A stretch of DNA of 64,000 nucleotides from Bog-756 sp963812885 (lineage in GTDB: Bacteria > Actinomycetota > Acidimicrobiia > Acidimicrobiales > RAAP-2), in NCBI GenBank assembly GCA_963812885.1, contig CAWEWZ010000002.1:62001-126000 (forward strand). Direction: 5' to 3'. Below, piece after piece: positions 20,134 to 31,215 of the stretch. How positions within the stretch are numbered: position 1 is the first letter of the stretch; each line of letters starts with the position of its first letter. Both the position numbers and the translations under genes were made by a program. The notes under the pieces are model-generated. The model did no database searches, was not told the origin of the DNA, and saw nothing but the letters and a program-made list of their open reading frames with translations.

Positions 20134-20838
20134 TCAGCCGAGGGTCAGCCCGACCCCGACCAGACGGCCGATGGAGAAGGTCACCCCGGCGGCGATACCC
20201 GAGATCAGCAACTGTCGGGAGGCCGACCACAGCCACGACCGTCCGGTGAAGTGGGCCAGCCCGGCACCGACGGTGAAGGCGCCGACGGCGCCGAGAGCCA
20301 GCGACCACAGCGTGGCCGCCGTTCCTGACGTGATCAGCCAGGGCAGCAGCGGGATGAAGGCGCCGACGGCGAAGGCGACGAATGACGACGCCGCCGCCTG
20401 GAGCGGGTTGCCGGTCTGCTGCGGATCGATACCCAGCTCCTCGCGGGCGTGGGTCTCGAGGGCGAGATCCGGATCGCGCATCATCTTGACCGAGAGCTCC
20501 CTGGCCATGTCGGCGTCGATGCCCCGGCTCTCGTAGATGGCGGCCAGCTCCCGGCGCTCGTCCTCGGGATCGTGATGGATGGCCTGTCGCTCGACGTCGA
20601 GCTCACGAAGCATCAACTCGGACTGCGCCCGCATGGAGACGTACTCCCCCGCGGCCATGGAGAAGGAACCGGCGACCAGACCGGCGATGCCGGCCAGGCG
20701 GACGGCTCCTACCGAGGCATGGGCGCCGGCCATGCCGAGGATGAGGGCGATGTTGGAGACCAGGCCGTCGCTGACGCCGAAGACCGCGGCGCGGGCTCCT
20801 CCCCCCTGCAGGTTCCGGTGACTATGGTCGGCGGCCAC
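20134..20838 (-). CDS. VIT1/CCC1-family iron or manganese transporter
   Basis: About 234 residues, related to vacuolar iron transporters. The N-terminal signature GARAAVFGVSDGLVSNIALI is followed by further membrane segments (GIAGLVAGSFSMAAGEYVSM; later FVAFAVGAFIPLLPWLI and LWSLALGAVGAFTVGAGLA). A charged cytoplasmic helical region from RAQSELMLRELDVERQAI through EDERRELAAIYESRG precedes the second membrane half, matching the metal-binding domain of the family. The GTG at 20838 is chosen because a TACGCT hexamer ends exactly seven bases upstream; a longer frame to 20988 would run through the promoter of the divergent gene. Metal specificity is not predictable. Confidence 0.88.
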   Translation of the reverse strand: MAADHSHRNLQGGGARAAVFGVSDGLVSNIALILGMAGAHASVGAVRLAGIAGLVAGSFSMAAGEYVSMRAQSELMLRELDVERQAIHHDPEDERRELAAIYESRGIDADMARELSVKMMRDPDLALETHAREELGIDPQQTGNPLQAAASSFVAFAVGAFIPLLPWLITSGTAATLWSLALGAVGAFTVGAGLAHFTGRSWLWSASRQLLISGIAAGVTFSIGRLVGVGLTLG

Positions 20839-20845
20839 ACCGGGC

Positions 20846-20851
20846 AGCGTA
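20846..20851 (-). promoter_or_regulatory. Putative -10 hexamer TACGCT for the VIT-type gene
   Basis: Ends seven bases before the GTG at 20838 on the minus strand and decides that start over the upstream alternatives. Confidence 0.5.
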
Positions 20852-20952
20852 CCGATCGGCACAGGTGAGGAAGCACTGAACTTTCGACCAAGGACAGCCT
20901 CAGTCCGGCCCGGGAGGCCCCGTCCCGGGTGGTCGCCGGGCGCCGACTCCCA

Positions 20953-20958
20953 TACAGT
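20953..20958 (+). promoter_or_regulatory. Putative -10 hexamer TACAGT for the MaoC gene
   Basis: TACAGT ends seven bases before the ATG at 20966; there is no Shine-Dalgarno between them, predicting a leaderless mRNA. Confidence 0.55.
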
Positions 20959-20965
20959 CTGTTCC

Positions 20966-21421
20966 ATGGTTACCACCGTGCAGGGCATCGAGAAATTCCA
21001 CGGACTGGTCGGGAAGCATCTCGGCTACAGCGACTGGCACCGCATCGACCAGGACCAGATCAACCTGTTCGCCGAGGCCACCAACGACCACCAGTGGATC
21101 CACGTGGACCCCGAGCGGGCCAAGGGCGGGCCGTTCGGCTCCACCATCGCCCACGGTTACCTGACCCTGTCGCTGGCCCCCGGGCTGCTGGGCGAGGTCC
21201 TGGTGGTCGAGGGGATGTCGATGGGTGTCAACTACGGGTGCAACAAGGTGCGGTTCCCGGCCCCGGTACCGGTGGACAGCAACCTCCGCCTCGGGGTGGC
21301 CGTGGGCGAGGTGGAGGACGTGACCGGCGGGGTGCAGGTCGCCCTCGACCTGACCTTCGAGACGGAGGGCTCGTCCAAGCCGAGTTGTGTGGCCCAGGTG
21401 GTGTACCGCTACTTCTACTGA
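20966..21421 (+). CDS. MaoC-like (R)-hydratase
   Basis: A complete 151-residue hot-dog-fold protein of the MaoC dehydratase family, which hydrates enoyl-CoA or related thioesters in fatty acid metabolism. The hydratase signature is INLFAEATNDHQWIHVDPER, with the catalytic aspartate and histidine, followed by GPFGSTIAHGYLTLSLAP. Single-domain members of this length act as homodimers. Its last codons (TACTTCTACTGA) are the first unit of a 19-base tandem repeat. The gene stands alone upstream of the MerR-ubiE-menF group. Confidence 0.92.
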   Translation: MVTTVQGIEKFHGLVGKHLGYSDWHRIDQDQINLFAEATNDHQWIHVDPERAKGGPFGSTIAHGYLTLSLAPGLLGEVLVVEGMSMGVNYGCNKVRFPAPVPVDSNLRLGVAVGEVEDVTGGVQVALDLTFETEGSSKPSCVAQVVYRYFY

Positions 21422-21486
21422 GCCGCCCTCCTTCTACTGAGCTGCCCTCTTTCTACTGAGCTGCCCTCTTTCTACTGAGCTGCTCC
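21413..21486 (+). repeat. 19-bp tandem repeat that copies the MaoC stop region
   Basis: Units at 21413-21431, 21432-21450, 21451-21469 and a partial fourth at 21470-21486. The consensus TTCTACTGAGCTGCCCTCT includes the TTC TAC TGA end of the MaoC gene; units 2 and 3 are identical. Each unit therefore carries a stop codon in the MaoC frame or one of the others. No obvious hairpin. Confidence 0.9.
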
Positions 21487-21534
21487 TACCGGCTGCCCGA
21501 GCGGACCCGCTCAAACAATACGAGCGATTACTCC

Positions 21535-21540
21535 TAGAGT
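21535..21540 (+). promoter_or_regulatory. Putative -10 hexamer TAGAGT for the MerR-ubiE-menF group
   Basis: Ends seven bases before the ATG at 21548, which selects that start over a GTG at 21539 that overlaps the hexamer. Confidence 0.55.
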
Positions 21541-21547
21541 GTCAGGC

Positions 21548-22437
21548 ATGGAGATGCGGGTCGAACAGCTCTCAGCCCGTTCGGCCATGTCGGTGGACAC
21601 GATCCGCTACTACCAGAGCAAGGGCCTGCTCGACCCGCCGCGGCGAGAGGGCAGGGTGGCCTGGTACGACGACGGCCACCTCGACCGCCTGGCCCGCATC
21701 CGCAGCCTCCAGCAGCGGGGCTTCACCCTGGCCACCATCGCCCGGCTGGTGTCCGGTGAGCTCGATGCCGCCGACGAGGCCCTGCTGGGCGAGCTCTCCG
21801 GGATCAGCGCCCCGGCCGCGGCGCCGGCGGACGGCGGATGCTGCGGCCGAGGGGCCGGTCGGCCGGCCGATCCGGGCCCGGAGACCCCGCAGGTCCGCCA
21901 GCCGGTACCGGCGACATGTTCACCATCGAGGAGCTGGCCGCCGAGACCGGCGTCCCCCTGGCCCTCCTCAAGGCGGTCGAAGCCGAAGGACTGCTCATCC
22001 CCCGGCGGGTCGGCAGCCGGGACCACTACACCGCCGAGGACGTGGCCGCGGCCAACGCCGGCCTTCTGCTCCTCGATTGGGGCATCCCCTTGTCCGCCCT
22101 GCTGGACCTGGCCCGCCGGCACCACGAGGCCACCGAGGCGGTGGCCAGGGAGGCGGTGAACCTGTTCTCCACCTATGTGAGGCGACCGCTGCGGGACGAA
22201 CAGGCCGGGGACGCCCACGACGCCGACGTGGACCGGCTGGTACAGGCCTATGCCGAGCTCCTCCCGGCGGTGAACACCCTCGTCACCAACCACTTCACCC
22301 GCACGCTGATCGTGACCGCCCTCGACCACGTCGAGCAGTCCGGATCGGAGGCCATGCGTCGGGCCATCTCCGATCAGGTCGACGCCGCCGACGCCCTGGT
22401 CGAGCCGGCGGCGCCGGCGTCGGTTCCCTCGTCATGA
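21548..22437 (+). CDS. MerR-family regulator with two helix-turn-helix segments (one frameshift)
   Basis: About 296 residues. The N-terminal MerR HTH is EQLSARSAMSVDTIRYYQSK, followed by GLLDPPRREGRVAWYDDGHL and the helix RIRSLQQRGFTLATIARLVS. After an alanine/glycine-rich linker (frame change between 21840 and 21900) there is a second MerR-like unit, FTIEELAAETGVPLALLKAV, EAEGLLIPRRVGSRDHYTAE, then a helical C-terminal domain around LLPAVNTLVTNHFTRTLIVT. No cysteine pair of metal sensors is seen apart from a CC in the linker frame. The stop overlaps the ubiE start (ATGA), so the regulator is co-translated with menaquinone genes, which may be its targets; the ligand is unknown. Confidence 0.87.
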
Positions 22438-23189
22438 GCCACCCGGCTCCGCCCGGCTCGCCGGTCACGTCTCCGGGCGCGCGCCGCGGAGGTGCCCACG
22501 ACGAGCTCCCGACCGGCCCGGAGAAGACGGTCATGGTGCGGTCGATGTTCGATGCCATCGCTCCCCGCTACGACCTGGTCAACCGCATGATGACGTTCGG
22601 GCTCGACATCCGGTGGCGTCGCCGCTCGGTCCGCGCCCTGGGACTGCCGCCCGGAGCGCGTGTGCTCGACCTGGCCTGCGGTACTGGCGACTTCCTGACC
22701 ATCCTGGCCGGTTCGGGCTATCACCCGGTGGGCATGGACCTGTCGCTCGGGATGCTCGAGGCCGGGCGGTCGCGGCAGCCGGTGGCCGAGGCCGACGCCG
22801 CCTCACTGCCGGTGGCCGACGCCGCCGTCGACGGGATCACCTGCGGGTACGCCCTCCGGAACTTCACCGAGCTCGGTCCGGTCTTCGCCGAGCTGGGCCG
22901 GATCGTCCGACCCGGTGGCCGGATCAGCCTTCTCGAGGTGGCCGAGCCGGAGAGCGGGCTGCTCCTGGCCGGGCACCGCATCTGGTTCCGCCGGGTGGTG
23001 CCCGTCATCGGGGGCCTGGTGTCCGACGGGGCCGCCTATCGGTACCTGCCCAAATCCACGGCCTACCTGCCCACCGCCGCCGAGCTCCGTTCGATGCTGA
23101 ACGATGCCGGGTTCTCCTCCGTCAACCGCCGCGCCCTCTCGGGCGGCCTCAGCCAATTGATCACCGCCACCCGCCGAGGCCGCCCGTGA
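22434..23189 (+). CDS. ubiE: Demethylmenaquinone methyltransferase
   Basis: Also called menG. Transfers a methyl group from SAM to demethylmenaquinone, the last step of menaquinone synthesis. Complete, about 251 residues. Signatures are VRSMFDAIAPRYDLVNRMMT, the SAM-binding VLDLACGTGDFLTILA, DLSLGMLEAGR, DGITCGYALRNFTELGPVF and PGGRISLLEVAEP. The N-terminal 30 residues are a proline/glycine-rich extension. Starts inside the regulator stop and ends inside the GTGA start of the isochorismate synthase gene, so all three are translationally coupled. Confidence 0.95.
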   Translation: MSHPAPPGSPVTSPGARRGGAHDELPTGPEKTVMVRSMFDAIAPRYDLVNRMMTFGLDIRWRRRSVRALGLPPGARVLDLACGTGDFLTILAGSGYHPVGMDLSLGMLEAGRSRQPVAEADAASLPVADAAVDGITCGYALRNFTELGPVFAELGRIVRPGGRISLLEVAEPESGLLLAGHRIWFRRVVPVIGGLVSDGAAYRYLPKSTAYLPTAAELRSMLNDAGFSSVNRRALSGGLSQLITATRRGRP

Positions 23190-24594
23190 CCGGGCCCTCC
23201 GCAGGGCTGGTGGCGGTCCGGTATCCGCTCGGGGCCGGACCCCCCATCGACCCGTTCACCCTGGCCGGAGCGACCGGCATCCTGTTCCACGCCGAAGGCC
23301 GAGTCCTGGTGGGGCTCGGGACGGCGCTCGACCGTCGAGCTCCCCGGCGGTCTCGACGGTGACGTCGCACCGGTGACCGCAGCGATGGCGGCCATCGGGT
23401 GCCAGGACCGGTTCGACGCGTCCTCGTCAGGGGTGATGGGGTTCGCCTCGCTGCCCTTCGAGCGGGCGGCACCGGCCGTCGTCGTGATCCCCGAGGTGAC
23501 CTACGGCTCGGAGGCCGACGGCCGGGAATGGGTCACGGTGGTGGCCGCCCACCGGGCCGAGCTTCCTGGGTCGGCGGCCGCGGTCCGCTCCCTACTGACC
23601 GGCCGGCCTGGCCGGCAGCCGGCCGGTCGGCGGGGGAACGGCTGGACCGAGCATCGAGCCGCGCTCGACCGACACCTCCTTCGAGGCCATGGTGGAGGAC
23701 GCGCTGGCGACCATCGACGCCGGCCAACTGGTCAAGGTGGTGCTGGCCCGCCAGATCGACGTGCTCCTGGGCGCCCCTGTCGACGTGCCCACTCTGCTGC
23801 GACGCTGGCACGAGCTCGAGCCGAACTGCACCATCTTCTCGGTGCCCACCCCGGACGGGCAGTTCGTGGGGGCGAGCCCCGAGCTCCTGGTCGAGCGGAC
23901 CGGGAACCGGATCCACAGCCGGCCCCTGGCCGGGACGGCCGAGCGGTTCATCGGGGACGGAGGCAGCCTCCTGCCCGAGCAGCTGCTCGAGTCCCGGAAG
24001 GACGCCACCGAGCACCGCCTGGTGGTCGACGCCATCGAGGCCGCCCTCCGACCCTTGGCCCCCGACCTGGAGACTCCCCCGGAACCCGATCTGGTCCATC
24101 TGAGGAACATCGTCCACCTGGGGACGTCGATGCGGGCCACCCTCGGTCGGCGACCCGACGGCAGCCTGCCGGGCGCGCTCGAACTGGTGCAGGCCCTCCA
24201 CCCCACGCCGGCGGTCGGAGGAGTTCCGGCCGGCCCGGCCGTCGCCGCCATCAGGCGGCTGGAACCGGAGCCGAGGGGCCGCTACGCCGGGCCCGTCGGC
24301 TACGTCGACGCCACCGGCGACGGGCGCTGGATGGTGGGCATCCGGGCCATGACCATCGACCACCTCACCGCCCGGCTGGCCGCCGGGGTCGGGATCGTGG
24401 CCGGCTCGGTCCCCTCCACCGAGCTGGCCGAGGCCAATCTCAAGCTGACCGCGGTGCTCGACGCCCTGGCCCCGGGCTTGGCCATGCCCCCGGTGGGGCC
24501 ACCCACAGGGATCCGCGGCCGCGGCCCAGGAGCGGCCGCGCCGGACCGTGGTCGGCTGAACCGACGCCGGCTCACCGCCGGTCGGGCGCGGTAG
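23186..24594 (+). CDS. menF: Isochorismate synthase (two frameshifts)
   Basis: Converts chorismate to isochorismate, the first committed step of menaquinone synthesis (the same family also serves siderophores). The GTG at 23186 overlaps the ubiE stop. Frame changes near 23345 and 23660 separate the N-terminal beta region (AGATGILFHAEGRVLVGLG) from the catalytic domain: LVKVVLARQIDVLLGAPVD, QFVGASPELLVERTG, RPLAGTAERF, SRKDATEHRLVVDAIEAAL, VQALHPTPAVGGVPAGPAV and GRYAGPVGYVDATGDGRW. About 470 residues. Because it is coupled to ubiE the menaquinone role is favoured over a siderophore role. The end overlaps the converging hydrolase gene by 23 bases. Confidence 0.9.
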
Positions 24595-25505
24595 GCGCGG
24601 TCCGCGCCGTCCGCCGGATCACCTCGGCCAGACCCTGCGGATCGTCCCGGGCGGTGAAGTGGCCGGCCCGGGGCAGGTAGGTCAGTTCGGCGCCGGGTAT
24701 GGCCCGGGCCAGGCTCTCGGCGGCACGGGGCGGGACGACGACGTCCCACTCCCCGGAGACGACCGACACCGGAAGGCGGAGCTCACCGAGGTGGGCGGCC
24801 ACCGTCGGCAGTTCGGCGGTGAGGGCGCGCTGCTCGATCATGAAGGTCCGCTTGTTCCGACCCAGCGCTCCGTGGTGTCCGCGGACCACCTCTCGTCGGG
24901 CAGCGCCGAGTCGAGTTGGTCCCGGTAGCGGGCCGGGGCGAACCGGGTGAACCGCCGCAACCGCGGCAACACCTCGGCGATGCCCAGCAGTCCGGCGACG
25001 GTCAGCACATCACCCAGCACCGGGACGTTGAGCAAGTGGTCGAGCGCGTTGAGGCTGTCCGGGGTGCAGGCCGCCCCCACCATCACCAGGCTCTTCACCG
25101 TGTCGGGGTGGTCGACGGCCAGCAGCACGGCGACGCCGCCGGCCCAGCTGTGGGCGACCACCGTCGCCGGGGCACTGTGACGGGCGCGGATGAACCCGGC
25201 CACGATGTCGGCGTTGTCAGCGAAGGCCGACGGCCTCGCCGCCGGTGGCTCCGTAGCCCATCCGGTCCGGGGCCAGGACCCGGAACTCCTGCTCGAGAAG
25301 GCGGGTGACCGGGATCCCAGCCCGCACCCGACCCCGGTTGGCCGTGGAGCAGCACGATCGGCGGGCCCTCGCCGCGGTCGGACGAGGCCAGTGCATCCCC
25401 GCCGACGGCACCTCCGGAGCCCGGTTCCGGCGGGCCCAAGGAGGTCAGGTGGGCACCGGCTGTGGATGCCCCCGTGCGCCCTTCACCAGCCGCTGCACCC
25501 CCCAC
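24572..25505 (-). CDS. Alpha/beta-hydrolase fold protein (at least three frameshifts)
   Basis: A serine hydrolase of about 300 residues. The oxyanion segment is PPIVLLHGQPGSGAGWDPV, followed in other frames by FRVLAPDRMGYGATGGEAV, the nucleophile elbow ATVVAHSWAGGVAVLLAV (serine in AHSWAG), the acid loop LPVSVVSGEWDVVVPP and the histidine in LPRAGHFTARDDP. Frame changes fall near 25310, 25215 and 24870. The start is uncertain: 25505 is the furthest in-frame ATG, but it overlaps the end of the glycosyltransferase gene by 60 bases; a TTG or CTG near 25435 would avoid this. Substrate unknown. It converges with menF, so it is not in that operon; MenH identity is possible but unsupported. Confidence 0.82.
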
Positions 25506-26189
25506 CAGGTCACCAGGGCCAGCGCCTCGACCACGATGAACATGGACATCTTCGACTCACCGTCCACCCGGTCGACGGAAACGGATCGGGATCTCGACCA
25601 CCGAGGCCCCGGCCCGCTTGGCCTGATAGGTCATCTCGATCTGGAATCCGTAGCCCTCGGCCCGGATCCGTTCGAGGTCGATGCTCTCGAGCACCGAGGC
25701 CGAGTAGGCCCGGAACCCGGCCGTCGAATCGGTGACCCCCAAGCCGAGGAGGAGCGACGCGTAGATGTTCCCGCCACGCGAGAGCAGGCGGCGGTGCCAG
25801 GTCCAGTCCGGAATGGAGCCGCCCGTCACGTACCGCGATCCGATGACCAGGCCGTGGCCCTGGGCCAGCGGGGCCACCAGATCGGGCAGCGACTCGGGCT
25901 CGTGCTGAAGATCGGCGTCCATCTCCACGCACACGTCGAAGCCCCGATCGAGGCCCCACCGGAACCCGGCCCGGTAGGCGCTGCCCAGACCGGACTTCGC
26001 ATGCCGGCGCAGCACCTCGATGTTGCCCAGCTCCTTGCCGATCTGCTCGGCGATGTCGGCGGTCCCGTCCGGGCTCCCGTCGTCGACCACCAGGACGGTG
26101 GCGGCGGGGAGCGCCTTCCTGATCCGGCGCACCACCCGGCCGATGTTCAGCGACTCGTTGTAGGTGGGCAGCACCACCAGGACGTCCAT
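25445..26189 (-). CDS. GT2 glycosyltransferase, polyprenol-phosphate mannose synthase type (one frameshift)
   Basis: About 248 residues, no membrane domain. The GT-A features are VLVVLPTYNESLNIGRVVRR, VLVVDDGSPDGTADI, the metal-binding VEMDADLQHEPESLPDL and IGSRYVTGGSIPDWTW, then GVTDSTAGFRAYS. A frame change near 25575 leads to RDRVDGESKMS, which is diagnostic for dolichol/polyprenol-phosphate mannosyltransferases such as the catalytic domain of mycobacterial Ppm1, and the end WWGVQRLVKGARG. It would charge polyprenol phosphate with mannose for envelope glycoconjugates. The ATG at 26189 is preceded by TAAGCT six bases upstream, a hexamer that contains the TAA stop of the upstream gene. Confidence 0.9.
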
Positions 26190-26195
26190 GCGGGC

Positions 26196-26201
26196 AGCTT
26201 A
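26196..26201 (-). promoter_or_regulatory. Putative -10 hexamer TAAGCT built from a stop codon
   Basis: TAAGCT on the minus strand ends six bases before the GT2 start; its TAA is the stop codon (26199-26201) of the preceding AI-2E family gene. Confidence 0.45.
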
Positions 26202-27558
26202 GGAGACGGGTCCCGGGCCGGAAGGGTCAGCCTCGGCGCGCTGGAGGGCCACGCCCGTCGCCGCACCACCCGGCCCCTCGCCGGCGGCCCGGGTCTGGTT
26301 CCAGACCTCGCTGAAGATGACCTGGACGGCCCCGCCGACCGGGATGGCCACCACCGCGCCGGCCAGGGCCCCGAGCGTGGAGCCGAAGGCGCCGCCCAGG
26401 TTGGCGCCGATCAGCACCGACAGCAACACCCACAACGGGTTCATCCGCACCGAGCGGCTCATGATCACCGGGTAGAGGAAGTGGTTCTCGATCAACTGGA
26501 AGCCCACGAACACGATGAACATGACCAGCCCGGATGTCGGGTTGTGGAGAAAGGCGAGCAGCACGCTCGGGATGGCGGCGATCAATCCGCCGATCAGCGG
26601 GATCATGGCCACCAGGGCCACCCACAGGCCGATGAGCACGGCGAAGGGCACCCCGAGGATGAGCATGGTGACCAGGACGACCACACCGAACATGACCGAC
26701 AGGGCGACGGTGCCGAGCACGTAGCCGGTGACCTGGTGGGAGACCCGGTGGGCGATGTCCTCGATGGTGGCGCGCCGGTCGGGCCGCATCGTCCCGAGGA
26801 GACCGGCCCGGAGCCTCGGGGCCTCCAGCAGCATGAACAAGGACAGGAAGGCGATGGTGAACAGGCTGAGGATGGCCGAGAAGGCGGCTCCGGCCAGGTT
26901 GGTGCCCTCGCTGAGGGCCGGCTTGCTCAGGTTCTTGGCCGCCGTCTCGAGCTTGGGGGCGTTCTTCTGGACCCACGACAGCAGATGGAAGCGCTGCAGG
27001 GTGTGGGCCAGCCAGCCGTGGCCCTTCTGCACCTGGCTGACCATGGTCGGCAGCTGCTTGGCCACGTGGGTCAGCGAATTGACCAGCGGGTATCCGAACA
27101 GGCCCAACAGGCCGGCGAAGATCAAGGCGGCGATGGCGAAGACGCATCCGATGGCCGCGCCCCCGCCGGAAGCGGTGGCGTTGGAGGAAGTTGACCGACG
27201 GGTTGAGCACCAGGGCGATGAAGGCGGCGATCAGGATCCACAGGATGACCTCGCGCAGCCGGCCGATCAGGCGGTACAGCACCCAGGTGAGGATGACCAC
27301 GGCGTCGACGGCCAGGATGGTCCGGAGAGGAACGCCCTTGGCCGAGGCCGCCGCGAACAGTCGCTCGCGCCTCGGAGCGTCGGGACCGACGCCCCGGTCG
27401 AGGACCTCGACCGGCGTCTCGTTGATCACCGTGGTCGGTTCCGACGTGGTCACCCGGCTGACCGAAACCGGGGCCGGCGGATCGTCGACCCGGGGGCCGG
27501 CGTCGACCGGTGAGGGGGGGGAGTCGGCGCCGTTGTCGCCCTCGGCCGGTTCAACCAC
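26199..27558 (-). CDS. AI-2E/PerM-family membrane protein (one frameshift)
   Basis: About 453 residues. A hydrophilic N-terminus of about 75 residues, rich in P, D, V and T, precedes membrane segments such as LREVILWILIAAFIALVL with the family's LNPSVNFLQ. After a frame change near 27185 come IFAGLLGLFGYPLVNSLTH, a soluble helical region (VSQVQKGHGWLAHTLQRFHL), then SAILSLFTIAFLSLFMLL, TVALSVMFGVVVLVTMLILG, IGLWVALVAMIPLIGGLIAA and the C-terminal GALAGAVVAIPVGGAVQVIF. Members have been linked to quorum-signal or sodium/proton transport, but the substrate cannot be inferred. The start is a GTG at 27558. Confidence 0.88.
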
Positions 27559-27569
27559 ACCGTCAGCAT

Positions 27570-27583
27570 GTCAGGTCCCTGAC
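27570..27583. promoter_or_regulatory. Palindrome between divergent membrane-protein genes
   Basis: GTCAGG and CCTGAC, two bases apart, lie 12 bases upstream of the GTG start of the AI-2E family gene. A possible operator for either divergent gene. Confidence 0.3.
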
Positions 27584-28805
27584 CCCCTGGCGTGCCAACA
27601 TGAAGGTGATGGTGGCCGACCAGGCAGGCGACGCGACCCGTTGGGCACCGCCGGTGGTGGTACCGCGGGCCGTTCGTGCGCCGCGAGGTCAGGCTGAGCG
27701 TCGGCACCCTCCTGGTCTTCCTCTTCCTGTTCTACGTCGCCTTGCCCCTGCTGGCCAGCCACCGGTCGGAAGTCAACGCCCTGGCCCACATCCACATCGC
27801 CTACCTGGCCCTCGGGGTCCTGCTCGAGATCGCCGCCCTGGCCGCGTACACCCAGCTCACCCACGCCGTCCTGCCCAGTGACGGGCCCCGCCGGTTCCGG
27901 CTGTTCCGGATCAACATGTCCACACTGGCCCTCAGCCACGTCTCCCCCGGCGGCACCGCACCCGGTGCCGCACTCGGCTACCGGCTGCTGACCCAGTCGG
28001 GGGTGAGCGGGCCGGACGCCGGCTTCGCCCTCGGCACCCAGGGCATCGGGTCGGCGGTCGTGCTCAACGTGATGTTCTGGCTGTCGCTGGTCGCCTTCCT
28101 GCTGACCCACGGCTTCCACGCCCCGGCCAGCCACCACGGGGGGCAGTCGCCAGTCGGCCTCCATCATGGTCATCGTGGCCGCCGGGGTGGGGGTCGTACT
28201 GCTCGGAGCCTTCGGCGGCCTCTTCTACTTGCTGACCCGGGGCCAGGAGCGGGCCAGCCGGATCATCCGCCGGATCGCCGGACGCATCCGGTTCCTCGAC
28301 GCCGACCGCACCACCGCCCTTGTCGAACGCCTGGCCGACCGCTTCGCCGCCCTCATGAAGAACCGGTCGCTGACCCGGCGGGCGGTGGGATGGGCCGCCG
28401 CCAACTGGCTGTTGGACGCGGCCTCCCTGTGGGTGTTCGTGGCCGCCTTCAGCCATTTCATCTCGCCGGTCGACCTGCTCATGGCCTATGGCCTGGCCAA
28501 CATCCTGGCGGCCATCCCCATCACGCCCGGCGGGCTGGGCGTCGTCGAGTTCGTCCTGGTCTCGATGATCACGGGCTTCGGGCCCACCGCCGGCGAGGCC
28601 CTCTCCGGGGTGCTGGCCTACCGGGCGGTGAACTTCTGGCTCCCCATCCCCTTCGGCGGGCTGGCCTACGCGTCCATCGAATTCGAGCGCCGACCGACCT
28701 ACCGCAAGCTCCAGGACTACCTCCGGCGACGGTTCAATCTCCGGCCGGCGTCCCGATCGTCGGCCGGGGCCGGACCCGACCCGGTGGCCGCCGCCACCAC
28801 CGGGG

Positions 28806-31112
<2,307 letters not shown>

Positions 31113-31149
31113 GGCTCCTCGGTCATGGCAGGGAACTCATCGCCGCCTC

Positions 31150-31155
31150 ATGGTA
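31150..31155 (-). promoter_or_regulatory. Putative -10 hexamer TACCAT for ppk
   Basis: Lies 38 bases before the ppk ATG, leaving room for a short leader with the GAGGAG ribosome-binding site. Confidence 0.4.
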
Positions 31156-31202
31156 TCCCCAGCCGGTCGGGCCGGCTCCCCCGACTCGGCCCCCGGCGCC
31201 GG

Positions 31203-31208
31203 TAGGCT
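31203..31208 (+). promoter_or_regulatory. Putative -10 hexamer TAGGCT for the first SEDS gene
   Basis: Ends seven bases before the ATG at 31216 with no ribosome-binding site, predicting a leaderless mRNA. Confidence 0.5.
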
Positions 31209-31215
31209 CGCCCTG

